From: Cubamyces lactineus
Taxonomy: Eukaryota > Basidiomycota > Agaricomycetes > Polyporales > Polyporaceae
Direction: 5' to 3'
NCBI GenBank assembly: GCA_022376465.1
Contig: JACDTU010000007.1
Location: forward strand, 1,178,001 to 1,242,000
Length of the DNA stretch: 64,000 bases
The first letter of the stretch is position 1. Each line of letters begins with the position of its first letter. The notes beneath the pieces are model-generated. The model was not told the DNA's origin and did no database searches. It saw nothing but the letters and a program-made list of their open reading frames with translations. The translations under genes were made by a program, and so were the position numbers. Of this stretch, positions 21,972 to 34,129 are shown piece by piece.

Positions 21972-24204
21972 ATGCAACCACGCACCCTCCTGCTGCTCTC
22001 GCTTCATCTCCTGCTCTCCTCCGCCCTCGTCTTGGCGACAGACTCTGATTCTGACTCCGATCACTCTGACCACAAAGTGCGCACCTCTCGGTCTATCCTG
22101 GCGTGTGTTTCAAGTCTGATGCGTCATACGCTGTGCTAGGCGGAATGTAAGGATGGCCTGGACAAGGTGAGCGTTTGTTGCGCGATCGTGGTGCAACTAG
22201 TGTGAAGATATGAAAGAGAAGAAGCTTTCGCGGAGACATGGACGAGAGAAGAGAGCTCTCTCCTATGGCTTTCTGAGACTGCTTATGAATATGCCTCGGG
22301 CTACGCGTCGCCAACCGGTGATTAACAGTGGCGGCTGTATACCGACCGTGCCCGGGTTACTGTGGTCCACCGCTGACCGGACAGTACTCCGAATCATACC
22401 TTCTTTATAATCCCAAACCATTTGCCAACTATTCGCTGACCAGATCGTGCAATGTACAGTTGTATAATCAGTTCGGTCAATCACCGTGTGTTGTACAAGC
22501 AAATTTGGAAAGCGCATGTCGAAGCGGTCAGTATCCCAGTCTTGTGCACCCCCCAGCCTATGGGTTCCTGAACGCCCTCTTCCAACAGGCTCCGACAGCA
22601 CCGCACAATGTACATGGTGTGTATTTCCACTGTTAACGAATACCCCAGTCATTCTAAGATGCGCCCTAGCAACACGGTTATGTATAATATCGCCGCAGCA
22701 TGCACAGTCTGTTATACGGGGTCCATTCCAAACTGGTCAAATTGGGCAGACGATAACGACTGCGACGGCAACCCTCTCCAATTTCCCTCTCATGTCGTCA
22801 ACAACACACAGATGATCCCCAATTGGGCGTATCAGCAGCTCTCAAATAGCAAGGACTTCGACCTTGGTGCCGCCCTCGCTGCCTCCGGCTCGTCCTCTTC
22901 GAATCGTAAGCACAAACACCCGGACATCTGTACGTGCCGCTAACAGCCAATAGCTTCCAATCACGCTACAGTCGCCGCCCAGGTCGCTGTGCCCATCGCC
23001 GCAGGGGTGGGTGTGGCTTTAGTCGCTATCCTCGCATTCTGGCTGTACTGGCGGCGCAAATGGCGAAGACACCGCAATCCTCGCGACAAGTCGCTCCCCC
23101 TAATCCCCGGCGCAGATAGCAACCTGTGGCGACCCTGGCGTTGGTTCTACGGTATCTTGCCATCGTCTGCCAGCTCGCGCCGACTGCGCCCATCAAAGAA
23201 GGACTCGGACTGGGCGATCGACGGGGATGAGGAAGACACCAAGCACCTAACGCACTCGCGCGGGCCTAGCACGACGTCGTATATAGACCCGTTCACGCTC
23301 GTGCAGTCGCCGCTGAACAACGAGCCTGAGGCGTACGAGCTGGATGTCCCACACACGTCTCCACATATTAAGGAGACATCGAGCTCGGCGCTCCTCCCAC
23401 ACCTCGACTTCCCGGACGTGCGCGTGCCGACATTCATGGAGCGATTCATCAAGTTCAAGGACGGGCTGAGGAAAAGCTCGACGTACAAGGCGAAGTACGT
23501 CTCACCGGTCTCGCCCGACCCACAATTCCGTATCGACGATTCGGCCGTGCCGACCCCCGTCGCGAAGGACTTCCTGCGAGATGGGTCCAATTTTGGCGGA
23601 GGGACACCCTTCCGGCCCGGTGGTGAGGCGACAGGTGGCCGTGTGGGTGCTTCTGCGTCGGCGTCTGGGTCGGGAAGTGCAAATGGACGTCTAAGAATAC
23701 AACAGCAGAAGACAGAGCGCAGCAATCACAGGCCACAACCTGAAGGCGAGGGCAGCAGCGTGCTCATCATCTCGCGGGACGGGCGGGACTTCTCGCTGGA
23801 TGACACAGCGACCATCCCGCTCACTCAATCCCACCCCAGTAGTCCCCAGACAACAACTCTGTCTCGGCAGGTGAGTTGCGGCCTCTCTTGCGCTTCACTT
23901 CCAAATTACGGGAGAGCTGACGGCCTTCCTCCAGTATTCCGAGCCTCTATCTGCCATTTCTGGCACGGGCACAGGGTCAGGAATCCCCAGTCCGAATCGT
24001 GCAAACACAGCATCGACGATTTCCGGGGCGTGGCCCACCGAGCTGCGGCACAACCCCGACTTAACATCTCCACGGAGCTGGGCAACGCGTTTCCCCGCCC
24101 CGCCGGAGGCGTTCCCTCCTCCACCACCCTCGGCGTTTCGTACGCATGCGAGCCCCACGGACAAGCCACCTGCGTATGAGCAGAAGTCGCCGACCTCGTC
24201 GTGA
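21972..24204 (+). CDS. Single-pass membrane protein with Cys-rich secreted ectodomain
   Basis: Multi-exon gene. The N-terminus (21972) is a clear signal peptide, a Leu-rich core ending in Ala, followed by an acidic Asp/Ser repeat. The ectodomain is Cys-rich with N-glycosylation sequons; CPGYCGPP, SCNVQLYNQFGQSPC and the joined CTCHSK lie around 22340-22670. One transmembrane segment (about 22975-23045: VAVPIAAGVGVALVAILAFW) is followed by a basic stop-transfer cluster. A long Ser/Pro-rich cytosolic tail ends in PPAYEQKSPTSS at 24204. Donor/acceptor pairs at 22911, 23872 and nearby keep frame. The exons between the signal peptide and 22328 are not resolved: a possible 27-nt exon at 22140 does not fit the phase of the next one. 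The family is common in mushrooms but I know no function; a surface sensor role is conjecture. Confidence 0.68.
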
Positions 24205-24895
24205 CAAGTCTGACTGGCGGGTGGAAACACCTGTACGGTTACTGCTCGAAGGCCCGCCGCTCTCCCTCCTTTGGGCGTTATTGTTTCCTCTTGTGTCTAG
24301 GTTGACACGCTCTTCCTCGTCCCTGCTTGGCATCTGGTGTATGCTTGCCATCTCGGCTACGTTGACATTGTGTCTGTCGCCCACCGTACCCGTGAACACA
24401 GGTGTGTATATAACCTCTTGCGGAAATCATGTCGTGCACGTTGTATACGCCGTCCCGAACTCATTCGGCTCGCCCTCCCACGCTTCAATATATGCCCATG
24501 TGCATAGAAACCACTCTGGACATCTTACAGTAGCGTCTGTGTCTATCTGTCTATCTGTCGATTACCACACTGCCACTCTACCACCACTTCTCGTACCGCT
24601 GCTACCATTACACTTCACTCGTTTCTCTCTCACGCTCATCCACCTACTGGATATACCGTCGCTTGCGATATGGGGCGTTTGCTTGCCCCCGCCTTTGTAT
24701 ATATAAGTTATCTGGATGCTCCGAACTTTGGACTGCATGTAGTAGTACTTTACAGCTGGAATTGATAGCCCCTGGCCCGTTTCTGTTGATGCCCGAACAG
24801 CTGACAAGCTCGACGTCCTGACGTCCCCGCACCATGAAAGCTTCTCATATCCAATCTCACGGTATCCAATCTCGTAAGTTGTCACGTCGCACGTC
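24205..24895. other. Convergent 3' intergenic region
   Basis: About 690 bp between the stop codons of the membrane-protein gene (+) and the first S33 hydrolase (-). It is pyrimidine-rich with TATATA stretches near 24700. No gene is recognised. Confidence 0.5.
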
Positions 24896-26859
24896 CTACC
24901 GTAAACGAGACACTGGCAGGGCCTGCGACAGCCCCCTCATCGCATCCAACAGCTCGGCGTCTTCCCGGGATTCCGCGCGTAACTTGGAAGCGTTCGTACG
25001 CCCGATGAAGGGAAGTTCGTCCACCTCGCACACGGTGCCCGGCGCAGGTAGCGTCCCGTTCGTCATGTACGCTCGCACATGTTTCGCAGTGCATAGCGAC
25101 GGCGCTGAAAGGGAGCAATGCCCATACGACTCCTGTATTAGCAGCCCAGCCCCGCCGAATCGCGCGTGTACTGCCTGCGCGTCCGCGAGTGGACACACCG
25201 GGTCGTACCGCGGCGAGATGAGCAACAGGGGATTCGCCGTCTTCTCCGCCTCGAATGGGCCCATCCAACGCGTCTTCGGCCGTACGCGCCATTCGGCACA
25301 CGCAAGGTAGTTCTTAGCCCAGATGGGCGCCGCGAGCTGCGTGAGAGCCTGTGAACGCTCGTAATACTCCTTGAATGCTAGCGCGTCGAATGGCTGCTCG
25401 TCCCCGTCTCCACACTCGATCGCGCGCATCGCCTCGCTGCCGGCGAGCCAGGGCTGGTTGGGCGCGGCGCACGAGCACTCGGTTGGGTCGACGATTTTAG
25501 GCGCGAGCGCGGTGAGAGCGGTTAGGTTACCACTCTCGACGGCGGCAATGGTATCCGCGACGAGCCCGAATCCGGCGAGTGGCTTGTATATAGCGCCGAA
25601 GATCTGCGCGTGGAGGTGGTTCCGAGTCAAGATGAGAGGCGGGTCCGCCAGAGGTATGGCGACCGGCTCTGTCTCGACGGCGCGCAGCACGTCTAGGTAT
25701 CGAGTACGGATGCGGGACGGGCTGTTCTCCCAGAGCTTGCACTTGTCTGGACCGGCTTCGTGGCAGAAGTGGAAGAACGAGTTGATGACGGCGTCCGTGT
25801 CGACCAAACTAGTGTCCCAGATGTTCGCGCGGTAGCTGTAGGCGTCGAACACACCGTCGATGATCACGCGACCGATTTTGTCCGGGAACATGGCGGCGAA
25901 GTACTGGCCCAAGACCGTTCCGTAACTCTGCAACACAATCTGTTAGTCGAAATATTCTCGTGACGTGTGTATGAAAGATGGCTCACGAAGCCCCAGTACT
26001 GCAGCTTCTCCTGTCCGAGTTTCTGCACTATCTCGAGCATGTCCCGGGCGACATTGTGGGTGCCTGCAAATTTGGCTATGCCCCACTCGCCACCGATCTT
26101 CTCCTCGCAACGCGCCGCGACTAATCTATCTCTTGCTCTGTACACGTCGACGGAGCCATCGGTGAGATTGAGCAGCCGCTGATCCTCCTGCAAGTCCCAC
26201 AGCTTTCGTTGTGAGTCTGTCTCAAAGCACCGCGCAGACGGAGTAGTCGCGCCCACACCTCGCGGGTCGAAGCCCAGGACGTCGTACTCGGGACCAACGA
26301 TTCTCGAGATATTCCGCCCGGCGCGGCCGATGAAACCAGTTCCTGACCCTCCGGGCCCTCCTGGGTTCACCAAGAGCGTACCCTTGTAGTTGTCCCGATC
26401 TGTTGCCGGGATCATGCGGAGGGCAATCGCTGTTTGAGGGCCGCCCGGTGTATCGTAGTCGAGAGGGAGCAGGACGCGGGCACATTGTTCTCCGGAGTAA
26501 CATGGTGTCCAGTTGATGTCCTCAGAGGGTTTGAGCTAGATAATGCATTGTCAGCGTGCGAGAGCGGTATACGAGAAGTGAAATGTCGCAGTACTGACAG
26601 CAAACCAGTCAAAGCTCGCGTCGTCGGGCGAGGCGGTAGGGGATGTCTGAGCTGCCAGTGGGGCTTTTGGCCTTGGGATGAAGACGCTCAACGACGTGAC
26701 GGAGAGATGAGGAAGAAAATGGACGATCGTCGCAAGCACTATCGCCCCAACCACCGCACGAAACAATGCTGTGGTTCTTCGTCCTTGCGTACAGTGAGGC
26801 CGGGAGTGCAGATAAGGAGGAAGGCTTGCTTTGTCGGCGAGAGAGCTGTGAGTCGCCAT
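24896..26859 (-). CDS. Membrane-anchored S33 alpha/beta-hydrolase (TAP-like), copy A
   Basis: Three exons (26859-26599, 26535-25987, 25927-24896) give 613 residues. Residues about 30-52 form a signal anchor, and the rest should be extracellular or lumenal. The alpha/beta-hydrolase core shows the oxyanion region NPGGPGGSG, GFDPRGVG, the nucleophile Ser271 in GFSYG (codon directly after the second intron), Asp512 in SPRYDPVCPL and His540 in YGHCSLS. The last two lie in the TAP-like C-terminal region. Known relatives are secreted prolyl/tripeptidyl aminopeptidases of MEROPS family S33; the actual substrate is not known. It is the distal member of a three-gene same-strand array, has several cysteines suited to disulfides and appears intact. 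Confidence 0.9.
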
Positions 26860-27376
26860 GACCGTGCTCAGGCTCGTCTTCCGTAGGTACGTAGAGGAGT
26901 GGGTGGTAGGCTATCGGCAGCTGTGGACCTATTCTCACGGCTGCGAGGAGAAGTTGTTACGCTGCCGCGATCATACTCAGGTAGGCTAGTTTTACTGATA
27001 AGTTGTGAAGTCGTGCCTACAATGCGAGTCAGCTCGGCCGGTCCGTCAGTTGACCGTGTGTTACATAGCACCGCCACTAGGCCCTCACATCCTTTCGGGC
27101 GTCCGTGAATATTGAATGGCATATCATACCGAGTTCTCCCAATTGTAGCCTCGCATGAACCTAGTAGAGAGGACGGTGCAGTACAACCCGATGCCACAGC
27201 CTGATGGTATCAGACGGCGCGCGACAGACTGCGACGATGTCACTTGCGCGAAGTCTTGACACCAACTCAAGTATCTCAGCTGAGGCTCTAAGCAGAGTAT
27301 AGGCCTGTACAAGTACTGTCGGTGTAGCGGAAGGTACGTAACAAGTAACTAGCATCGCACACACCCAATCCCTTAC
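26860..27376. other. Spacer between S33 copies A and B
   Basis: About 520 bp holding the promoter of copy A and the 3' end of copy B. No coding exon, tRNA or repeat is recognised. Confidence 0.5.
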
Positions 27377-29296
27377 TCAGTGCTTCCCTAACATAGGCAC
27401 CACCTCCGACAACCCCCTCATCGCCTCCAATAGTTCCATGTCTTCTTGTGACATCGCATGGACGTTGGCCACGGAGCCCACAAATGGCAGTTCGTCCGCC
27501 TCACAAACGGTTCCCGGCTCAGGTAACGTCCCGTCGACCATGTACGCGCGCACATGCTTCGCGGTGCACAGCGACGGCGCCGACAGCGAGCAGTGGCCGT
27601 GCGAATTCTGTACCAACAGGCCTGCTCCGTGGTATCGCCCTTGGACCACCTTGGCGTCGCGCAGAGGGCACACCGGGTCATACCGCGGGGAGACAACGAG
27701 GAGGGGGTGCGACGTGTTCTGCGCCTCGAGCGGGCCCGTCCAGCGCCGTTTCGGACGCACTCGCCACGCCCCGCAGTCGAGATGACTACCTGCCCACAGC
27801 GGCGCGACGAAGTCGGAGTCCTTCGTGAGACTCAGGTAGTGTTGCGCGAAGGCATCAGCATCAAACGCGCGCGGATCCGCGTCGCCACAGGCGATCGCGT
27901 TCCACGCTTCGTTCCCTGCCTCCCACTGCTTCGGGACGGCGCACTTGCACTCGGTAGGATCGACAATCCTGGGCGCGAGTTTAGTGAGCGTGGTCTGGTC
28001 GTCCCGCTCGAGAGCACGAATAGTGTCTGCGACGATGCCGAAGGCCACGAGTGGTTTGTACGTCGCGTGGAAGAGCTGCGCCTGGAGGACCTTGCGAGTG
28101 ATTAGCAGTGGCGGTTCTGCGCGAGGGATAGGTACGGGCTCCTCCTCGACGGCCTTCAGTACATTGAAGTAGCGTGCACGAATATTCTCTGGGCTTGAGT
28201 CGTATAACGAGCACTTCTCTGGTCCAGCTTGATGGCAGAAGTGAAAGAACGAGCTGATGACAGCGTCAACATCTACCAGATTCGAATCCCAGCGCCCGGC
28301 GCGATAGTTGTGGCTGTCGTAAACACCGTCGATGATGACTCGCCCGACCTTGTCAGGGTAGATGGCGGAGAAGTATTGTCCGAGCACCGACCCGTAACTC
28401 TGACATAGTGCAGGGTGAGTGACACAATCGATATCAATGATACTATGACAATGAGACTTACAAAGCCCCAGTACTGCAGCTTCTCTTGTCCTAGCTTCTG
28501 CACGATTTCGAGCATATCTCGTGCAACGTCAGCGGTGCTCATGAACCGCCCAATTCCCCACTCGCCGCCGATCTTGGTCTCGCAACGCTGAGCGACGACA
28601 TTCGCTCTCGCCCACTGGAAGTCGACCGTCCCGTCGGTAAGGTTCAGCAGGCGGTGGTCGTCCTGCAAGCTCCAAAGATTGCGCTGCGAGTCCGACCCGA
28701 AACAGTTCGCAGAAGGTGTGCTGGCACCTGTCCCGCGAGGATCAAAGCCGATGATGTCAAACGAATCGCCGACGACGCGAGAGATAGCTCGTCCGGCGCG
28801 CCCGACAAGGCTAGTACCGGACCCTCCAGGGCCACCAGGGTTAATGAGAATCGTGCCCTTGTAGTTGTCCCGGTCCGCAGCAGGAATCATACGCAGCGCG
28901 ATCGTCACGCTCGGTCCGTCGGAAGTGTCATAGTCCCATGGGAGAAGTAGCCGAGCGCACTTCTCTCCAGAATAGCAGTCGGTCCATTCGATATCTCTGG
29001 CAGGATCCAACTGGAAGTCACATATCAGCCTCGAGAGATAGCCTGCGATAGGATATGGTACTTACATCAAACCAGTTGAAGTCTGTGTCTGGAGCGGATG
29101 CCCGCACATCCTTGGGGCTTGTCGGATTCAAAGTGCTGCGGCATAAGTTGAAAGCTACAGTAGCTGCGACGGTGATGATAGCTACGACGATCTTAGTTCT
29201 GCGGCTGATGATTGTACGAGTGGGGAGCGGCTTGTTCCCGTGGAAGACATGAGGGACGTAGAGGTCCCCTTCTCCTTTGGCCGGTACAAAATCCAT
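27377..29296 (-). CDS. Membrane-anchored S33 alpha/beta-hydrolase (TAP-like), copy B
   Basis: Three exons (29296-29066, 29010-28462, 28399-27377) give 600 residues. An upstream in-frame ATG at 29317 would add seven residues. The signal-anchor helix lies near residues 32-48. Family motifs are NPGGPGGSG, GFDPRGTG, nucleophile Ser261 in GFSYG, Asp501 in SPRYDPVCPL and His529 in HGHCSLS. Exon 2 is exactly 549 nt, the same as in copies A and C, and both introns are in the same phase-0 positions. The first exon is much less conserved than the catalytic part. It probably cleaves short peptides or esters outside the cell, by analogy with S33 relatives. Confidence 0.9.
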
Positions 29297-30035
29297 GATT
29301 GTGTGATCAGCGTGCACGAGTTTGGCGACTGCAGCAAATGGAATACATATACGTTCAGATGAGAATATGAAGTGCTAGTTAGAACTCACATAAATCTGCC
29401 AGCGGCGCAGATTGCTGGTCGCCTGTATGTATAGGCGACTTCAGCTGGGGTAGCGTTCCCGGGCTGTATTGATCCTGCTAACGACAGGTCCGTGTACTTG
29501 CTCAATGCAATAGTGCGAGCGTACAGCCGCGTCTGCGTGGCGGGATGGGAGCGGGATGTCTGAACTGGACACGGGCGTGGCGCGGTGTTATATACGACGC
29601 GCCGGCAGCCGGCGGGTTGGCAGGCCCGGTACCGATAACGTTATTCTGCTCGCTAGCTTGCTCGAAGCTCTCAGGCGTAACGGACGCCACCAAGTAGCAC
29701 TCAAGTAGCGTCGACGATTGTTAGACAGTAGACGGATAGCTATCATGCGCAGAGCACTCTTACGTAGCATGGAAGCAAATAGCCTGAATGGCAACGTCAG
29801 TAGTGGCAGAAAGGTCGCGATAGAGTTTCCGAGAGTTAACCTACACTGGCAGAGTGCGAAAGTAGGCACCGAGAGGGTCGACGGGTAGGTGGTTCCGGTG
29901 TGGCGCATCCCACCGTCGGATCGATCCAGCTACTTACATTCGATCTCTGTCTGACCATATGCATACTGTACAATTTCTGCCATCGCGTCAGGGACCTATT
30001 AGGAGGAACCAAGCTGTCGCTGTCCTTCGGGTCCC
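29297..30035. other. Spacer between S33 copies B and C
   Basis: About 740 bp with the promoter of copy B and the 3' end of copy C. Short overlapping frames only; nothing recognised. Confidence 0.5.
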
Positions 30036-31951
30036 TTACACTATGCCGAACATCGGGACGACCGCAGACAAACCTTCCAACGCTTCCAGCAACCTCGCAT
30101 CTTCCGCAGACATCGCAGCCACGTCCTTCGTCCGCCCGATGAATGGAAGCTCCTCGACCTCGCACACCGTCCCAGGATCAGGCAATGTGCCATCCTCAAA
30201 GTACGCCCTGATGTGCTTCGCCGTGCACAGCGACGGCGCGGAGAGCGAACAGTGGCCATTCGAGTTTTGCACCAGCAGCGCAGAGCCGCCGAACCGTTCA
30301 TGCACAGCCTTGGCGTCGGCCAGGGGGCATACTGGGTCGTACCTTGGCGAGACGACCAGGAGCGGGTGCGAAGTGTTCGGCGCAGCGAGCGGACCCGTCC
30401 AACGCCATTTCGGGCGCACCTTCCATTCGGCGCACATGAGGTAGTACACGCCCCATAGCGGTGCTGTGAGTGACGAGGTCTGCGAAAGGTCCTTGAAGTA
30501 TTCCGCGTACGTCTCCGGATCGTATGGATGCTCGTCGCCGTCCCCACAGGCAATCGCGGAGAACCCTTCGACGTCCGCGAACCAGGGCGCCGGAGCGTCT
30601 GCGCACTTGCATTCGGTAGGTGGGACGAGCCGGGGGGCGAGCGCGATGAGCGCACTTTGATTGTTCGTCTCGATTGCGTGCATGGTGTCGGCTACAAAGC
30701 GGAACGCGGCGAGTGGGCTATACGACGCGTGGAATATCTGGTTAACGAGCACCTTGCGCGTCAGCACTAGCGGAGGGTCGGCGAGCGGGATCGGGAGCGG
30801 CTCTTGTTCGATGCGACGCAGGATGTCCATGTATCGTTCCCGTATCTTCGACGGCGTGGAGTCGTAGACGTTGCACCGTTCCGGTCCAGCCTCGTGGCAG
30901 AATTGGAAGAACGAGTCGATAACGGCCTCCATGTCGGCCAGGTTCGTGTTCCACAGGGCCGCGCGGTAGTTGAGCGCGTCGTACACGCCATCAATGATGA
31001 CCCGGCCGACTTTGTCTGGGTAGATCGCCGAGAAGTACTGACCGAGGACAGACCCATAGCTCTGCAAAAGTAGCATGAGTGGGTAGACAACGCTCAGAAT
31101 ATAGACAGTACGTACAAAACCCCAATAGAGTAGCTTATCTTGTCCTAGCTTCTGAGATATCTCGAGCATATCTCGAGCGACGTTTGGTGTACTCATGAAT
31201 CTCCCAATCCCCCATTCTCCTCCAATTTTCTCCCCGCATCGCGCGGCAAGCATACGGTCCCTCGCACGCCGGATCTCGACACCGCCATTGGTCAGATTGA
31301 GCAAGCGCTGGTCGTCTTGGAGCTGCCAAAGCGCCCGCTGCGAATTGGTTTCGAAGCAACTCGCCACGGGTGTGCTAGCACCTACACCACGAGGGTCAAA
31401 ACCAAGGATGTCGAAGGAGTCACCGACGATGCGCGATATGTTCAGTCCAGCCTCGCCAACAAAGTAGGTGCCTGATCCACCAGGGCCGCCCGGGTTGATG
31501 AGGATAGCGCCTTTGCGCTTGCGCTGGTCCGCAGCGGGGATCAGACGCAGGGCGATTGCGGTAGTCGGGCCATCGGGCGTGTCATAGTCCAGGGGAAGCA
31601 GCAGTCGAGCGCACTTTTGGCCCGAGTAGCAGGATGACCAGTGGATTTCCTTGGAAGGCTCGATCTGTGGTGGGTAGTGAGTGACAAGAAATTAATATGG
31701 ACGTGCTGGACCTGACGTACTGCGTACCAGTCGAACTCGATGTCATCAGCGAGATTTGCCATAGGAGAACGTTCCGCCATTCTCGACGACCAGGGGCGCA
31801 CAGTCAGCTGAACCGTGGCGAAAGCCAGTACAACGACCACTGCCAAGAGGGACTTTGTCTTTCGTCTGTGTGTTTTCGGAGGTTCGCTGAGCGAGGTCAA
31901 TAGCGTGTCCTGACCCTTACGATCTGACCACGTCCCCTTGGTTGAGTCCAT
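30036..31951 (-). CDS. Membrane-anchored S33 alpha/beta-hydrolase (TAP-like), copy C
   Basis: Three exons (31951-31721, 31664-31116, 31061-30036) give 601 residues. The frame stays open to an ATG at 32035, which would add 28 residues. I chose 31951 because exon 1 then has 231 nt, exactly as in copy B. A basic stretch precedes a signal anchor (LLAVVVVLAFATVQLTV). Motifs are NPGGPGGSG, GFDPRGVG, nucleophile Ser261 in GFSYG, Asp near 502 in SPRYDPVCPL and His near 530 in NGHCSLS. Where copies A and B have DNYKG it has a basic QRKRK stretch before the oxyanion region. It is the first gene of the array in transcription direction. Confidence 0.9.
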
Positions 31952-32909
31952 GTTCCTATCGACCGCGATCGCTCCTCTCTTGGACGGACTGGGTGACTGG
32001 TGGTCTTCAAACCAGTTGAGGCCTGCGGAATGCACAGTGAGATACGGAGGAGCCTATGGTTCGTGCCTGAGAATCTATGGCTAGAGCGGCATTTGTAATT
32101 TGCACACAGCTCTTGATATGGATATTAGAAGTCGACCGGGGCGCCGCATCCCTTGACCTTACAAGTATTGGGGCGCACTACCTTGACCTACGTCGATTGG
32201 CTCGGGGAGTTGTTGGACGCGGTCCCGACAAGTATGAGCCCTGACTCACAACTTAGCCGAGTGTGAGGCAGGCGCCATTGCGCCAGAGCAACACATATGT
32301 GAGTCTGATTATTTAGAGGGCCTAGTGCTCGTTAGCAAGAATGCTGAGAGGGTGAGAGGGGAAGGTGTAGATGTGGGAGAATTGGGCGGCTATAACGTTG
32401 GAGAACATACAGCGCTTATCCCATCTTATCTTATCATGTGCCTTCCACTGGCAGCCACTGGGGATAGTACCAGTGGGTGGTGGTCGATCTCATACCTGAA
32501 AATGTTGCGCGAGGGATGAAGTAAGTCGGGGACTCGGATTTGATTTTGAACTCCAGAGCATCACAATCCAGTTTGCACCTCAGTCCGTCACTACAACCAA
32601 TGCTGTACCACATCGTCACTGATTTCTGAACCTCCTGGCTACTACTAACTAGAGTAGTACTACAAGCCCTAGGACGACCCGCATTCAACGTCACCTGCGC
32701 CCCAATTGCGCCCTGGGCCGAAGGGTTTAGCTAGGATCGCTACTGATGCAATCATGCGGTAAGTTGCAATATCCATTGCTCGTGCCCAATCTGTGATTAC
32801 ATGTTATTGTTCTCCATGATCGCTATGTCCGCGTCTTCCGTTCAAGATTTGCTTGATGCCCTCCTCAGCCACTTCCCGAGCTGCATTAGAATATCGTTCC
32901 AAGGTCAGC
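31952..32909. other. Intergenic region, no gene recognised
   Basis: About 960 bp between S33 copy C and the next minus-strand gene. It is AT-richer than the surroundings, with no supported open frame. It should include the promoter of copy C and the 3' end of neither divergent nor convergent partner beyond the orphan gene ending at 32910. Confidence 0.45.
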
Positions 32910-33749
32910 TCAAGATGTCCTCAGCCCATCCGGAGTGTAAGTTGTCATCCCACACACCTGCGCCTTTCCCGGAAATTCCAGCGGTAAGCTATACACAACC
33001 CGGATGCTCACCAAGTTGCGCACGACCTCCGCCCAGCCAACAGGCTGCAGTATGATTGTCCCGGCGGAAGCACGACCGGGTCCCCCACATGCCATCGACC
33101 CGCCACTAGCGCCGCTCTGGACGGCGAACTCGGGCACGAACTTCGCGCGCGCGACAAAGTCCTCCCGTAGGTAGTCGTACGTTTCCCAGAAGAGGCTATA
33201 CTCGGACTTGCCGAAGAGGCTGAACGACCAGCGCGGCGCGTGCGAGGGGTGCAGGACGAATGCGTCGAACGCCGCTTGCGCGAAGCCCTGGCATGATAAT
33301 AGAGTGTGGTTAGTTGTTGCCACTGCGACTGAGAGTCGAGACCGACGATTCTCTATAGGGTTCAGTGGCAAGTGAGACTCACATAGTATCCTAGTCGTGC
33401 GATCCCTTCTCGTCCCCAGGCCGTTTGGATGTCCGTGTGGTCGTTATAGGCGACGATGATTTGCGGAGGGAGAATCACAGTGTAATACGCGGGCGGCGGC
33501 ACGCTCAGGTTGTCGACAGCAGAGCTGCCGCTCGATGGCGCGGATCTGGACAGCGTCTGCTCTGACTCCTTTAGGTCGTGGTCTATTGGATGGATCTTAG
33601 TAGTACCCAAAGTCAGACAGGGTTGGTTGCGGCGACATACCAACTGGCGAAAAGCTAGCCAGGTCATTGTAAACGTTGGGATCGTCAGAACAAGGGGTAA
33701 GAAGAGGCAGATGTGCGAGCTCAGGGTGGCTTGACGTCGAATGCGACAT
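32910..33749 (-). CDS. Hypothetical protein, unknown family
   Basis: Three exons (33749-33641, 33582-33383, 33287-32910) sum to 687 nt and 228 residues. The first intron uses a TACTAAG branch site. The N-terminal third is Ser/Pro-rich. The conserved-looking core starts with PPPAYYTVILPPQIIVAYND, then TAWGREGIARLGYY, and runs through WSFSLFGKSEYSLFWETYDYL and a Gly/Ala-rich loop to RNLVSIRVVYSLP and GMTTYTPDG. No signal peptide or membrane segment is obvious. The core reads like a folded alpha/beta domain, but I cannot assign a family or function. It lies between the S33 array and a methyltransferase on the same strand, with no indication of a shared role. Confidence 0.6.
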
Positions 33750-34129
33750 GATACTATTTCGGCTGGTGCACAGGATACCTCAGCGGTGAAGATGTAGACG
33801 CCCCTCAGGAAGTGCTCTGAAGGATATCCCCGGCCCATAGCTTCCCATATATACCGTACAGGACACCACTCATGCCAAAATGCACAATGCGGGTGGCGGA
33901 TGGGATGTTCGAGTATCCTATGACGTATGCTGATTGGCAATAGTGTGTGGACTGATGCCCACGGAACCAAGAGCGTTGGAGCGAATGCGTGATAGAGTCT
34001 AGCACGGAGATGATGCATACATGTTCTGTACCGTGAGAACGTAACCTGCAGCTAGTCATTCTGAACAAGGACAGTGATTTGAGCAAACTAGATGTTTTAA
34101 GGACGTTTACGATGAGCGCGGCATTGAAT
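33750..34129. other. Short intergenic region, no gene recognised
   Basis: 380 bp between two minus-strand genes. One open frame crosses it but lacks conserved features. It should hold the promoter of the orphan gene. Confidence 0.45.
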
